Under the pieces are notes generated by a model. That model searched no databases. It was given only the letters and a program-made list of their open reading frames with translations, and was not told the DNA's origin. DNA of 64,000 nt. Origin: an uncultured Dialister sp. (GTDB taxonomy: Bacteria > Bacillota > Negativicutes > Veillonellales > Dialisteraceae). The DNA lies in contig CABQAR010000006.1 of assembly GCA_902462205.1 (NCBI GenBank), forward strand, positions 1 to 64,000, in the 5' to 3' direction. Shown here piece after piece: positions 1 through 8,628 of the stretch; the first letter of the stretch is position 1, and every line of letters starts with the position of its first letter. Made by a program: the position numbers and the translations under genes.

Positions 1-248
<248 letters not shown>

Positions 249-313
249 AAATAAATGTAAAAAGCCTGACTACCCGTTTCGTGACTGGGTTGTCAGGCTT
301 TTTACATTTATTT
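249..313. terminator. Bidirectional hairpin terminator between lysS and ornithine decarboxylase
   Basis: A perfect 22-bp stem (249-270 pairing with 292-313) encloses a 21-nt loop. A-rich and T-rich ends let it work on both strands, which suits the convergent genes lysS (+) and ornithine decarboxylase (-). Confidence 0.85.
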
Positions 314-352
314 CCATAGAGAGTGCTTCTGCAAAAAATCTATCTGCACTGC

Positions 353-2530
353 TTATTTCGGATCATATTCTTCTTTCAAAACATAACCGTACGCCCGGGT
401 GAGGCCGTCTGCTTCTTTTTCCAGATAGACTCCCTGTATTTCCGGATCGAAGCCGGGCAGCTGGTTGATTCCTTCTTCGAGCGCGAGGAAGTATCTGACC
501 GCGCTTTCCGACCAGCGTTCTCCCGGCTGCTGGCAGAGGATTCCCGGAGGATAGGGCAGCGCTCCTTCCAGTGCCACTCTTCCTTCCGCCTTGTCCAGAC
601 GGACAAGTTCCCCGTGTCCCCGCACCAGTTCCGTGTTCGCATCGTGGGGTGTCATAACGTATTCCGGCAGGTAGTCGTGGAGGAACAGCCGCCTCTGAAG
701 TTCGCTGACCTTCCTTTCTCTGTAGAAATTATGCATTTCCCTGCAGAGCCTCTGGATATGGTAGCCTTCGTACTTTCCCTCGAACTGGTGGTAAATGCCG
801 GGGATGACGTCCTTCACCATCGCGTCCTCATCGATCAGCCGTTCAAACGCCACCAGCTTATCCACCAAATCGACCAGTTCCTCTCTGGATTCGCCGGGCG
901 TCAGCAGGAACAGGATGGTGTTCAGATCGCATTTTTCAGGAATGATTCCATGGTCGCAGAGGTAGTTGAAAAGGATGCTCGCATGGATGCCGAAGCGCTG
1001 GTAATTTCCTGTCTTGACATTGATTCCCGGCGTGACGAGCTGCAATTTGCAGGGGTCGATGAAATACTGGTCTTTCCCGTACCCTTTGAAGGAATGCCAG
1101 CTGGCGCCCGGTTCGAAGGCCCAATAGGCCATATCCCCCGCCATTTCTTCCGTATCTCCGTCTTCCCATTTCTTACCATGGACGATGGGCGGAAGAAGGG
1201 GGCGGAAATGCTTGCATCTCCTGAGGATGTCCTTGCGAAGCTCGATCGCGTTCCTGACGGTATTCATCCACATATATTTTCCGCCTTCCCCTTCATGCAT
1301 CCTCGCATTCACGTCAAGGGTGGCAAAAATCGGGTAGAAGGGAGAAGTCGTCGCATGGAGGAGGAATGCGTTATTGACCCGCTTATGCGGCACATACCGT
1401 TCCTGTCCTTTGATATGCCTGTCCTTTTTGTGGATGTAGGACGCCTGCGAAAATCCCGCCTGCTGCTTATGCACCGACTGCGTGACGAAGATTCCCGGAT
1501 CTTTCGGCCCCAGCTCCAGAAGCAGCGGGCTGCAGTCCTTCATCATCGGAATGAACTGCTCATAGCCCACCCATGCGGAATCGAACAGGATGTAATCGCA
1601 GAGATGTCCGATTTTCTTGATGACCCGCCCTGCGTTATAAATACAGCCGTCATAAGTGCCGAGCTGGATGACCGCGAGACGGATAGGCCGTTTCGCTTTC
1701 GCCCTTTCCGGATCCTTTTCTGCAATCAGGGCGCGGATATATTTCTCTTCAAAACATTTGCTCAGGATGCCGCCGATCGAGCCGAACGGATTTCTTGCCG
1801 TTTCGAGATAGATCGGCAAAGCGTCCGCCTGCACCAGCGCCCCCTGTGACACGGATTTATGGTTGTTCCGGTCATACAGGACGATATCCCCCGGCGCCAG
1901 CACCGCGTTCAATACGATTTTGTTGGCCGAGGAAGTACCGTTCAGCACGAAATAGGTCTTGTCCGCATGAAAAACCCCGGACGCATGTTTCTCCGCCTCC
2001 ACGGGCGGTCCCTCATGAATCAGCAGGTTCCCGATGTAAATATCCGAAGAGGAAAAATCGCTCTTGAAGATATTTTCTCCGTAGAAATCATACAGGACAC
2101 GGCCTGCCGGATGGGCGCAGAAAAACTGGCCGCTGTGATGGCCCGGCGTCGCCATTTCATTATTGTCCTGCGCGATATAATCCCGAAGGGCTTTAAAAAA
2201 AGGCGGCACCAGTCCCTGCTCATACTTTTCCGCCGCCTCTTCGACCTGCCTGTCAGAAGCGCCAGCCTCTTCCGTCGACATGTCTATGATATGGTCTGCT
2301 TTTTTTGAAACAGCCTCATCCCTGTTTTCCCCATCTGCCAAAACAAGGAACGTGGGAATGCCAAAGGCCCTGATTTCCGGCCTGTCAAGAAATCCTGCCT
2401 CCTCTCCCGTCACCACCACGGCTGCCGCATGAATGAGATCGGCACCGTCCGTACCCATGATCGTCCGTTCCGTTTCCGGGTGAAGAAGCTCCATCGCTTT
2501 TTTTGAATAAACAAGTTTCAAATGATCCAT
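353..2530 (-). CDS. speF: Ornithine decarboxylase, prokaryotic fold-type-I family
   Basis: This is a PLP enzyme that decarboxylates ornithine to putrescine. It has 725 residues from the chosen ATG, close to E. coli SpeC/SpeF (711-732). The PLP-lysine region TQSVHKQQAGFSQAS, the segment ILFDSAWVGYEQFIPMM, the PYPPGILC motif and the C-terminal LPGFDPEIQGVYLE stretch match the ornithine enzymes better than the lysine or arginine decarboxylases. An N-terminal wing domain of about 110 residues precedes the catalytic core. ATG 2530 has an AAGAGGGG ribosome site. The frame is also open upstream to 2662, but that stretch forms a GC-rich hairpin. The biosynthetic (speC) versus inducible (speF) assignment cannot be decided from sequence. 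Polyamines made here may also serve the cell wall, as known for other Negativicutes. Confidence 0.9.
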   Translation of the reverse strand: MDHLKLVYSKKAMELLHPETERTIMGTDGADLIHAAAVVVTGEEAGFLDRPEIRAFGIPTFLVLADGENRDEAVSKKADHIIDMSTEEAGASDRQVEEAAEKYEQGLVPPFFKALRDYIAQDNNEMATPGHHSGQFFCAHPAGRVLYDFYGENIFKSDFSSSDIYIGNLLIHEGPPVEAEKHASGVFHADKTYFVLNGTSSANKIVLNAVLAPGDIVLYDRNNHKSVSQGALVQADALPIYLETARNPFGSIGGILSKCFEEKYIRALIAEKDPERAKAKRPIRLAVIQLGTYDGCIYNAGRVIKKIGHLCDYILFDSAWVGYEQFIPMMKDCSPLLLELGPKDPGIFVTQSVHKQQAGFSQASYIHKKDRHIKGQERYVPHKRVNNAFLLHATTSPFYPIFATLDVNARMHEGEGGKYMWMNTVRNAIELRKDILRRCKHFRPLLPPIVHGKKWEDGDTEEMAGDMAYWAFEPGASWHSFKGYGKDQYFIDPCKLQLVTPGINVKTGNYQRFGIHASILFNYLCDHGIIPEKCDLNTILFLLTPGESREELVDLVDKLVAFERLIDEDAMVKDVIPGIYHQFEGKYEGYHIQRLCREMHNFYRERKVSELQRRLFLHDYLPEYVMTPHDANTELVRGHGELVRLDKAEGRVALEGALPYPPGILCQQPGERWSESAVRYFLALEEGINQLPGFDPEIQGVYLEKEADGLTRAYGYVLKEEYDPK

Positions 2531-2570
2531 AGCGACCCCTCTTATCAGATTGTATTTTCGCCCCACCCAT

Positions 2571-2625
2571 CCGGCCGCCGGACATCTCGATGCAGGCATG
2601 GCATCGAAATGCGGGCCGGCCGGGG
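2571..2625 (-). promoter_or_regulatory. GC-rich leader hairpin before ornithine decarboxylase
   Basis: On the minus strand a CGATGC/GCATCG stem is nested inside CCGGCC/GGCCGG arms. It ends about 40 nt before the start codon of the decarboxylase. The surrounding region is AT-rich, so the GC-rich hairpin stands out. A role in translational or attenuation control is inferred only. Confidence 0.4.
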
Positions 2626-3238
2626 CACCCGCGAATGAACAAAGCATATCCCTGTCAGACACTCTGCTTTACTTTCCAAACCATACTACAAACAACGATC
2701 TATTTCCAGTCATTTTATTTAATTAATTTTCCCTTACGAAATCCCTCATTCCCTCATATCCATATTTTCATCATTACACCCACCAAAACCGATATAATAC
2801 ATGAAAAAATAAAGAAATAACAAGAAAAACGATTTCATTTCCCGAAAATACGGATTTATGAGGAAAATTTAAATCCCATCACGATATACGATATTTCCAT
2901 GCAATAAAAAGACAGGCAGGGAAAGACCTGTTCCTTTCCGCTCTCCTCATTCTCCTTCCGCCTATGATTCATGCCGTATTTCTGCTTCCCCCGCCCCTTG
3001 CTTTTCGGCTTTTTACTTTGCTCTTCCGTTTCTCTCTGAAAAGAAACCATAGGTCTGTACTTATAAAATTTCCGCTTTCTACAAAATACATGCTTTAAAA
3101 TACATATATTTATGAATCTGCCTGCATATTATAATCTGCAATCTATCGTAAAAAGAGAAAAGATGTATTAGTCATTAACGATTCTCTGGCCTATACTGTG
3201 GTCAAATGAAACCCGGGCTATTTACAGTGAGGTGTAAT
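2626..3238. other. AT-rich intergenic region between divergent genes
   Basis: About 600 nt of AT-rich sequence separates ornithine decarboxylase (-) from the thioesterase gene (+), so promoters for both probably lie here. The short open frames inside it have no ribosome site or recognisable product. I see no RNA gene or repeat copy. Confidence 0.5.
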
Positions 3239-3691
3239 ATGATTAACCTGAATGAATTCTTATCTGTCGGCCAGAACGCCATCGCACGCAGGGTCGTACA
3301 GCATTCCGACTGCGCCGATAATTATGAAAATGACTTTCTGAGCCTTTTGGCCACCCCCAGACTGATCCACTGGGCGCTGGACGCTTCCATCGAAACGATC
3401 GATCCTTATCTTCCTGACGAGTATGCCAGCATAAGCCTGGCCATCAATTTCGTCCACACCGCCCCGACCAGCCTCGGCATGACGGTCACGGTCCACGCTT
3501 CCATCATCGCCATCACGGACCATGATGTGACGCTTTCCATCGAGGCATGGGATGAACAGGGCGTCATCGGCCACGGCACGCACAGAAGGGCCATCGTTCT
3601 TAAGCAGGATGTATTGAAGAAGGCAGAGGAACGCACACGCCTGCTGATGATTCGCCAAGCGAACAAACAGCTTGAGGAGATGGGCAAATGA
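3239..3691 (+). CDS. Hotdog-fold thioesterase, FlK-like
   Basis: A 150-residue hotdog protein resembling the fluoroacetyl-CoA thioesterase FlK family, which hydrolyses acyl-CoA thioesters. The segment FVHTAPTSLGMTVTVHA and the later DEQGVIGHGTHRRAIV are characteristic: the His in VHTAPT and the Thr in LATP are likely catalytic positions by family analogy. ATG 3239 follows GAGGTG; an in-frame ATG at 3206 has no ribosome site. The stop overlaps the start of the next small gene (ATGA), and the OadB-type pump follows, so the three are probably translated together. The substrate is unknown. The pairing suggests an acyl-CoA made or used near a decarboxylase reaction. Confidence 0.75.
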   Translation: MINLNEFLSVGQNAIARRVVQHSDCADNYENDFLSLLATPRLIHWALDASIETIDPYLPDEYASISLAINFVHTAPTSLGMTVTVHASIIAITDHDVTLSIEAWDEQGVIGHGTHRRAIVLKQDVLKKAEERTRLLMIRQANKQLEEMGK

Positions 3692-3837
3692 CTATGTTGA
3701 CTGATGATATTTCCAGCGCTTTCCTGCTCAGCTTCCTTGATTTCTTTTTAAGCTTCATCTTCATTTCCTTTATCGGGGTCATCCTCCATTTCCTCCCATA
3801 CATAAACAAACTGGGAGAAATCATCGAGAAGAAATAG
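3688..3837 (+). CDS. 49-residue single-span membrane protein, possible pump gamma-like subunit
   Basis: The ATG at 3688 overlaps the stop of the thioesterase by four bases (ATGA), and the gene ends 11 nt before the OadB homologue. The product has an acidic N-terminus (MTMLTDD), one hydrophobic helix of about 30 residues (LSFLDFFLSFIFISFIGVIL) and a basic tail ending KLGEIIEKK. In known Na+-translocating decarboxylases a small one-helix subunit (OadG/MmdD type) anchors the complex next to the beta subunit. Position and topology suggest the same here. It is much shorter than usual gamma subunits and lacks an obvious periplasmic or zinc-binding tail, so the assignment is an inference. Confidence 0.6.
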   Translation: MTMLTDDISSAFLLSFLDFFLSFIFISFIGVILHFLPYINKLGEIIEKK

Positions 3838-3848
3838 GGGGCCGGCAC

Positions 3849-4973
3849 ATGGATACTTTACTCGTCACACTTTTAAATGAACTGCTCCATCAGACGGGAC
3901 TGCTCGATCTCTCCATCGGCAATCTGGTCATGATCATCACGGGCATCGTGCTCCTTTATCTAGGCATCGTAAAAAAATATGAGCCTTTCCTTCTGGTCGG
4001 CATCGGCTTTTCCTGCATTGTCGCCAATATCCCCGGATCCACGCTGACCTCGGAGGGCGGCCTCTTCTGGTATTCCTATCAGGGCGTTGAAAAATTGATT
4101 CTTCCGCCCCTGATTTTTCTGGGTGTCGGAGCCATGACGGATTTCGGCCCGATGATCGCCAATCCGAGCCTTGTCATTCTCGGCGCCGCCGCGCATCTCG
4201 GCATCTTTGTCGCATTAATCAGCGCGCAGGCTCTGGGATTTTCCCTGAAGGAAGCCGCTTCCATCGGAATCATCGGCGGCGCTGACGGCCCGATGGCGAT
4301 TTACACGACGATGAAATTAGCTCCTCATCTTCTTCCGCAGGTTTCCGTCGCCGCTTATTCCTATATGGCGCTCATGCCCCTCATCCAGCCGCCGATCATG
4401 AAGCTGCTGACCACCAAAGAGGAACGGCGCATCATGATGAAGCAGCCACGCTATGTTTCCCGTCTGGAAAAAATCTGCTTCCCGATCATCATCGCCCTGA
4501 TCGTCAACGTTTTCCTTCCGCCCGTGGCTCCCCTCATCACCATGCTGATGCTGGGCAATCTGCTCCGGGAAAGCCTTGTCGTATCCAAGCTGGCTGACAC
4601 GGCTTCCAACACTTTACTGAACGTCATCACGCTCGTACTGACCATCGCCATCGGCTCGACCATGGATGCAAAGACTTTCCTGACCGCGGACACGCTCGTC
4701 ATCATCGCCCTCGGCCTTGTCGCCTTCGCTTTCGGCACAGGCTCAGGAATCATCTGCGCGAAAATCATCAATAAACTTTCAGGCGGCCACATCAATCCGC
4801 TGATCGGTTCCGCCGGTATCGCTTCCGTCCCCATCGCGGCACGCGTTTCCCATATCGTCGGGCAGCAGGAAAGCAGGAACGTCTTCCTCCTGATGCACGC
4901 CATGGGCCCGAATCTGGCAGGCGTATTCGGCACGGCCATCTCCGGCGGCATCATGCTCGCCCTGCTCATGTGA
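3849..4973 (+). CDS. Sodium-translocating decarboxylase beta subunit (OadB/MmdB family)
   Basis: A 374-residue polytopic membrane protein of the OAD_beta family, which couples biotin-dependent decarboxylation of oxaloacetate, methylmalonyl-CoA or similar acids to Na+ export. The family blocks IIGGADGPMAIYTTMKLAPH, AAYSYMALMPLIQPPIM and the C-terminal LMHAMGPNLAGVFGTAISGG are present. These include the Asp and Asn-containing motifs that line the Na+ path. No carboxyltransferase (alpha) or biotin carrier gene is nearby, which is unusual. It is cotranscribed with the thioesterase and the 49-residue protein. The substrate cannot be told from the beta subunit alone. Confidence 0.88.
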   Translation: MDTLLVTLLNELLHQTGLLDLSIGNLVMIITGIVLLYLGIVKKYEPFLLVGIGFSCIVANIPGSTLTSEGGLFWYSYQGVEKLILPPLIFLGVGAMTDFGPMIANPSLVILGAAAHLGIFVALISAQALGFSLKEAASIGIIGGADGPMAIYTTMKLAPHLLPQVSVAAYSYMALMPLIQPPIMKLLTTKEERRIMMKQPRYVSRLEKICFPIIIALIVNVFLPPVAPLITMLMLGNLLRESLVVSKLADTASNTLLNVITLVLTIAIGSTMDAKTFLTADTLVIIALGLVAFAFGTGSGIICAKIINKLSGGHINPLIGSAGIASVPIAARVSHIVGQQESRNVFLLMHAMGPNLAGVFGTAISGGIMLALLM

Positions 4974-5001
4974 TCCGTCACACGAAATATTTTATCCAAT
5001 G

Positions 5002-5036
5002 CAAAAGCTCCCCCGTTTTTTCGGAGGAGCTTTTTT
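5002..5036. terminator. Terminator after the oadB-type gene
   Basis: An AAAAGCTCC/GGAGCTTTT stem with a short T-rich loop and T-tail lies between convergent genes. It can serve the pump cluster (+) and the aldo/keto reductase (-). Confidence 0.8.
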
Positions 5037-5042
5037 CATGAC

Positions 5043-5930
5043 TTACCAGTTCTTTTTCTCGTTTTCGCTGCGATGATTCTTTTTCCGTTCTTCCACCATT
5101 TGGGCGAACCATTCCACCATGGCTGGGTCGCTGTGGGAGAAGAAAGAACTCTGCGCCTTGTCCAGTTTCCTGATGGCGTCCATTTCTTCCTCTGCCAGCT
5201 TGAAATCGAATACATTGAAATTTTCAACCATCCGTTCATAATGGGTGGATTTCGGGATAACGACGATCCCCCTCTGCAGCTGCCAGCGGAGAATCACCTG
5301 CGCCGGCGTCTTGTGGTGCCTGTCCCCGATTTCACGGAGGACGGACTCTTCGAGCAGTCCGTTCCTGCCTTCTCCGAACGGAGCCCACGACTCGATCTGC
5401 ACACCGTATTTATCCATCCATTTCTTCGCCTCGATCTGCTGGTTGTGCGGATGCGTTTCCACCTGGTTCACCATCGGGCGGATGCGGACGAAGCCGGAAA
5501 TATCGACGAGCCTGTCCGGATAGAAATTCGATACGCCGATGGCACGGAGCACGCCTTCCTCATACAACTCCTCAAGCGCCCTCCACGCCCCGTAATAATC
5601 GCTGAACGGCTGGTGCAGGAGCATCAGGTCGATATAATCCGTCCTCAGCTTTTTCAGAGATTCCTCAACGGATTGCCTGCATTCCTCATAGCCGTAATGT
5701 TCCACCCAGACCTTCGTGGTCAGGAAAATATCTTTTCTCGGTATGCCGGATTTCTCCAGAGCGGCTCCGACCTCTTCCTCATTGTAATAACTCTGCGCGG
5801 TGTCAATGCTTCTGTATCCCGCGCGCAGCGCATCAAGGACGCACCGTTCACACTCCTCTTTCGTCACCTGATAGACGCCGTAGCCCAGCTGCGGCATTTT
5901 TACTCCGTTCGACAATGTTACATATTCCAT
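5043..5930 (-). CDS. Aldo/keto reductase
   Basis: A 295-residue NADPH-dependent oxidoreductase of the aldo/keto reductase superfamily, AKR5-like (2,5-diketo-gluconate reductase group). The catalytic tetrad can be read: Asp and Tyr in YRSIDTAQSYYNEEEVG, Lys in FLTTKVW, His in LMLLHQP. The cofactor region IPKSTHYERMVENFNVF is also typical. ATG 5930 follows AAAGGAGGAAGC. The C-terminus is slightly longer and more charged than usual. The upstream LysR gene is on the same strand, but a terminator lies between them, so it probably has its own promoter. The physiological carbonyl substrate is unknown. Confidence 0.9.
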   Translation of the reverse strand: MEYVTLSNGVKMPQLGYGVYQVTKEECERCVLDALRAGYRSIDTAQSYYNEEEVGAALEKSGIPRKDIFLTTKVWVEHYGYEECRQSVEESLKKLRTDYIDLMLLHQPFSDYYGAWRALEELYEEGVLRAIGVSNFYPDRLVDISGFVRIRPMVNQVETHPHNQQIEAKKWMDKYGVQIESWAPFGEGRNGLLEESVLREIGDRHHKTPAQVILRWQLQRGIVVIPKSTHYERMVENFNVFDFKLAEEEMDAIRKLDKAQSSFFSHSDPAMVEWFAQMVEERKKNHRSENEKKNW

Positions 5931-6041
5931 TTGCTTCCTCCTTTGATTTCCGACTTTCCCGCCCTTCCGCCCATATTACACAGGGAACCGGCGGATTTTC
6001 TCGGATGCATGTATATTTCCTTCTGCACATCTATCATAAAG

Positions 6042-6068
6042 AAAAAGAGACCCCCTGCGAAGTCTCTC
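6042..6068 (-). terminator. Terminator after the LysR gene
   Basis: The minus strand reads AGAGAC, a 10-nt loop-forming stretch, then GTCTCT followed by TTTTTC. Confidence 0.7.
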
Positions 6069-6105
6069 CTTGTTCATCAGTATATACCTTAAGGTAATAA
6101 CCCGA

Positions 6106-7002
6106 TCAGGATTTCCGTATTTGCTCCAGTGCGTCCAGCAGCTTCCGCACCTTGGCCGAGGGAGACGGCGCATGGAGGATTCCAAAGGGGATATGGTGTT
6201 TCCAGCGGACCGGAAGGATTTTCAGGAGCGGATGGACATCCTCCCATTTCGCAATGGCCATCAGAAGGCACCCCTCCTGCTCGCACCTGTTGAACACGTT
6301 GACATCATAAAAATCGAAATCCGTAATCCGGACAGACGGATGATTGGCCATCAAATCATCCCGTACATCATCCACATACCTGCTCCAGCCACGGCGCATG
6401 AGAAGCAGCTCCTGCCCTTCCAGATCCGACATTTCCAGCATCTCTTTTCCTGCCAGCGGACTGTCCACGGAAACGGCGCAGCATACCGGCTCATCAGACA
6501 TGAACATGGCGGCGCATCCATGAAGCGCCAGCATGGCCTCATCATAAATACCGGCGACGATATCGAAATTCGTCCCCAGATTCCCCAATATTTCCCGCGC
6601 CCTTTCCGGCGTATTATCAAAGGGCACGAACTGGAACTTGATGTCAGGGCAATATCCGTGGATCCGCGGCCATATTTCCACAAGGAACTTGGGCGGAGTC
6701 ATCAGCGACGTCCCGATCCGGATGATATCATCCCTTTCCAGCTCGGCGTTCCTCGCCCTTGCCACGGATTCCTCGCAATAAGAAATAATATACCTGCAGT
6801 CCTTGTACAGCGACTGCCCGGCAGGCGTCAGCACGAGCCCGCGATGGGTGCGCTCAAACAGAACCAGCCCAAGGGAATTCTCAAGAAGATTGATCTGCTT
6901 GATCACCGCGGAAGGCGTGATAAACATTTTTTCCGCAGCCCTGTTGAAGCTGCCGGCGTCCGCCACCTCTATGAATGTTTTAATCTGGGGATTATACATC
7001 AT
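6106..7002 (-). CDS. LysR-family transcriptional regulator
   Basis: A 298-residue LysR-type regulator. The N-terminal winged helix-turn-helix spans roughly residues 1-60 (FNRAAEKMFITPSAVIKQIN). It is followed by the linker helix and a two-lobe effector domain (FDIVAGIYDEAMLAL and later segments). ATGATG at 7002 follows GGGAGG. Two cysteines sit close together in DEPVCCAVSVD; whether they matter is unknown. It may control the aldo/keto reductase downstream on the same strand, but no operator is evident. The inducer is unknown. Confidence 0.88.
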   Translation of the reverse strand: MMYNPQIKTFIEVADAGSFNRAAEKMFITPSAVIKQINLLENSLGLVLFERTHRGLVLTPAGQSLYKDCRYIISYCEESVARARNAELERDDIIRIGTSLMTPPKFLVEIWPRIHGYCPDIKFQFVPFDNTPERAREILGNLGTNFDIVAGIYDEAMLALHGCAAMFMSDEPVCCAVSVDSPLAGKEMLEMSDLEGQELLLMRRGWSRYVDDVRDDLMANHPSVRITDFDFYDVNVFNRCEQEGCLLMAIAKWEDVHPLLKILPVRWKHHIPFGILHAPSPSAKVRKLLDALEQIRKS

Positions 7003-7140
7003 GTCCTCCCTCCGCAGGAAATACTCCCGTTTCCTCCATTATACTAAAATTTATCCTGTCGCTCATTTCCTTTTCAAAACCGCATTTCCCATCAGCCGTC
7101 CCAGATACCGCCAGGTGCTGCGCAAATAGAGAAGGATATG

Positions 7141-7172
7141 AAAAAGGCTCCCGATGACAGAGAGCCTTTTTT
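7141..7172 (-). terminator. Terminator after tRNA-Arg
   Basis: An AAAAAGGCTC/GAGCCTTTTT stem with a T-run lies immediately downstream of the tRNA on its own strand. Confidence 0.85.
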
Positions 7173-7174
7173 AC

Positions 7175-7251
7175 TGGTGCGCTTGGGGAGATTCGAACTC
7201 CCGACACACGGTTTAGGAAACCGCTGCTCTGTCCAGCTGAGCTACAAACGC
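7175..7251 (-). tRNA. tRNA-Arg (anticodon CCT)
   Basis: A 77-nt cloverleaf with encoded CCA. The acceptor arm GCGTTTG pairs with CAAGCGC (one G-U). The T-loop reads GTTCGAATC. The anticodon stem GCGGT/ACCGT encloses loop TTCCTAA, giving anticodon CCT for the AGG codon. Confidence 0.95.
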
Positions 7252-7347
7252 ATATGAACATGTGATTATTTTAACATATACAGGAAATAAATGGAAAATA
7301 TTTTTTCCGCTGTGGATGACCGATGGATGAAAACCCCATCCATCGGT

Positions 7348-8508
7348 TTATATCCAGCTTTTTATTTTCGACAGCAGCCCTTTTTCTTCCTTGCGCTCGG
7401 GCTTCGTTTCTCTCACGACCTGCACGGTCTTTTTTTCTCTGGCTTCCCTTCTTTTCCTGTCTTCCGTCGATTCGAAGGGAGCGGGCTGGGTGAAGGCTGG
7501 CATTCTGAGGATGGGCGGCGCCATGATCCTTGGCGAGGTGAATTTCGGTATGGTTTCTTTTCTGTCTGTTTCGCTTCTTCCCCACGGTACATAGTGGTAC
7601 GCCTTGGCGGACGGGTCAGGCACATTTTTTTCCGTGATGTACTTGGCTCCGTTGAAGGGAACGCCCCTTAACCGTTCCAGAAGCTGTGTTGCCATGACCT
7701 GGGGGGAGAAATAGGAAAACGGCAGCCGGGGCGCCATTCTTGCGATGGAGGTAAGGAAGGATTTCTTTACTTCTTCCATGGTCATTTTTTCTCCATGCCG
7801 GATTTCATCAAGCAGCAGGATCATCCCTTTCTGCGTAGGGAACAGGTTTTCATAGGGAACGACGGTATTTTTATTCCCCATGCCCGACATATCCAGGAAG
7901 AATACGAGGTACAGGCAGTTCAGCGCTTTTTCCTTATCTTCGTTGCGCAGGTAGAAATTCGCCGATGTATAGTACAGGTTCCTCAGCTTGGACCATTCGC
8001 CGGCCATGGTATAAATGGAGATTTTCTGCTGGAATGCGCGTTCCAGTATGTCTCGTGCGGTGTAGGGATTTCCTTTCAGCGCAAGTGCCGACTGGGATTC
8101 TCCGATTTCCCCTTCTGTCAGTCCGTAATTTTCACGGATGTTCAGCACATACGCCCTGTTGTGGCCGATTTCGGCGCGCCCTTTCTGTTCCAGCACATAA
8201 ACTTTCGGAACGGCGTGGGCGTAATTTTTTTCAGGGACGTTCTGGATGATGCGGCGGACAAGCTCGGTATGGGTGCCTTCCCCGTCTATTTCATACCGCT
8301 TGAGGAAGTCGGACAGCGCTTTGTCGGGAAGCATGTTCACTGTTTCCTGCGGCCTGCTTTCCCTGATCCAGCCGTCCGCATAGAGGCGGTCGAGGCGCAG
8401 ATCGGCGTCGCTTCCGTAGGTGCTGTATAGATAGGCCGGCAGCTTCGTATGGACAGGTTTGCCGTCAAAGTAGTCAAGTATGAGTATGTCCCGAACGGAA
8501 AGCCCCAT
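7348..8508 (-). CDS. SAP-domain hypothetical protein
   Basis: A 386-residue protein of unknown function. Around residues 85-115 the segment LSDFLKRYEIDGEGTHTELVRRI fits the SAP fold, a short helix-extended-helix nucleic-acid-binding domain. The middle is helical and rich in aromatics, and the C-terminal ~100 residues are proline-rich then strongly basic, with alternating K/R/E (EDRKRREAREKKTVQ), ending in a short hydrophobic tail SKIKSWI. ATG 8508 has a GGGAG site; an in-frame GTG at 8538 lacks one. Similar SAP proteins are common in phages and mobile elements, but no phage genes surround this one. A DNA- or RNA-binding role is inferred from the domain only. Confidence 0.6.
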   Translation of the reverse strand: MGLSVRDILILDYFDGKPVHTKLPAYLYSTYGSDADLRLDRLYADGWIRESRPQETVNMLPDKALSDFLKRYEIDGEGTHTELVRRIIQNVPEKNYAHAVPKVYVLEQKGRAEIGHNRAYVLNIRENYGLTEGEIGESQSALALKGNPYTARDILERAFQQKISIYTMAGEWSKLRNLYYTSANFYLRNEDKEKALNCLYLVFFLDMSGMGNKNTVVPYENLFPTQKGMILLLDEIRHGEKMTMEEVKKSFLTSIARMAPRLPFSYFSPQVMATQLLERLRGVPFNGAKYITEKNVPDPSAKAYHYVPWGRSETDRKETIPKFTSPRIMAPPILRMPAFTQPAPFESTEDRKRREAREKKTVQVVRETKPERKEEKGLLSKIKSWI

Positions 8509-8628
8509 TTGTTCCGTCTCCCTTCCATAATTTTCCACTTTTTAGTATAGCAAAACCCAATCCTGTTTAAAAGCTGAAAAAGCCTTCTGCAAAGGAAATT
8601 CTTTATTTTTATTTACTTTTTCTCCCTG

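Noticed and set aside
323..1849. A 508-codon open frame on the plus strand
   Set aside because: It is antisense to ornithine decarboxylase, whose protein matches a known family along its whole length. The plus-strand product has no recognisable motif.
2856..3050. A 64-codon minus-strand frame in the AT-rich spacer
   Set aside because: It has low-complexity Lys/Glu composition, no ribosome site and no homology by eye.
7175..8508. Integrated element at the tRNA-Arg gene
   Set aside because: No integrase, no duplicated tRNA 3' end and no phage genes are seen next to the tRNA.
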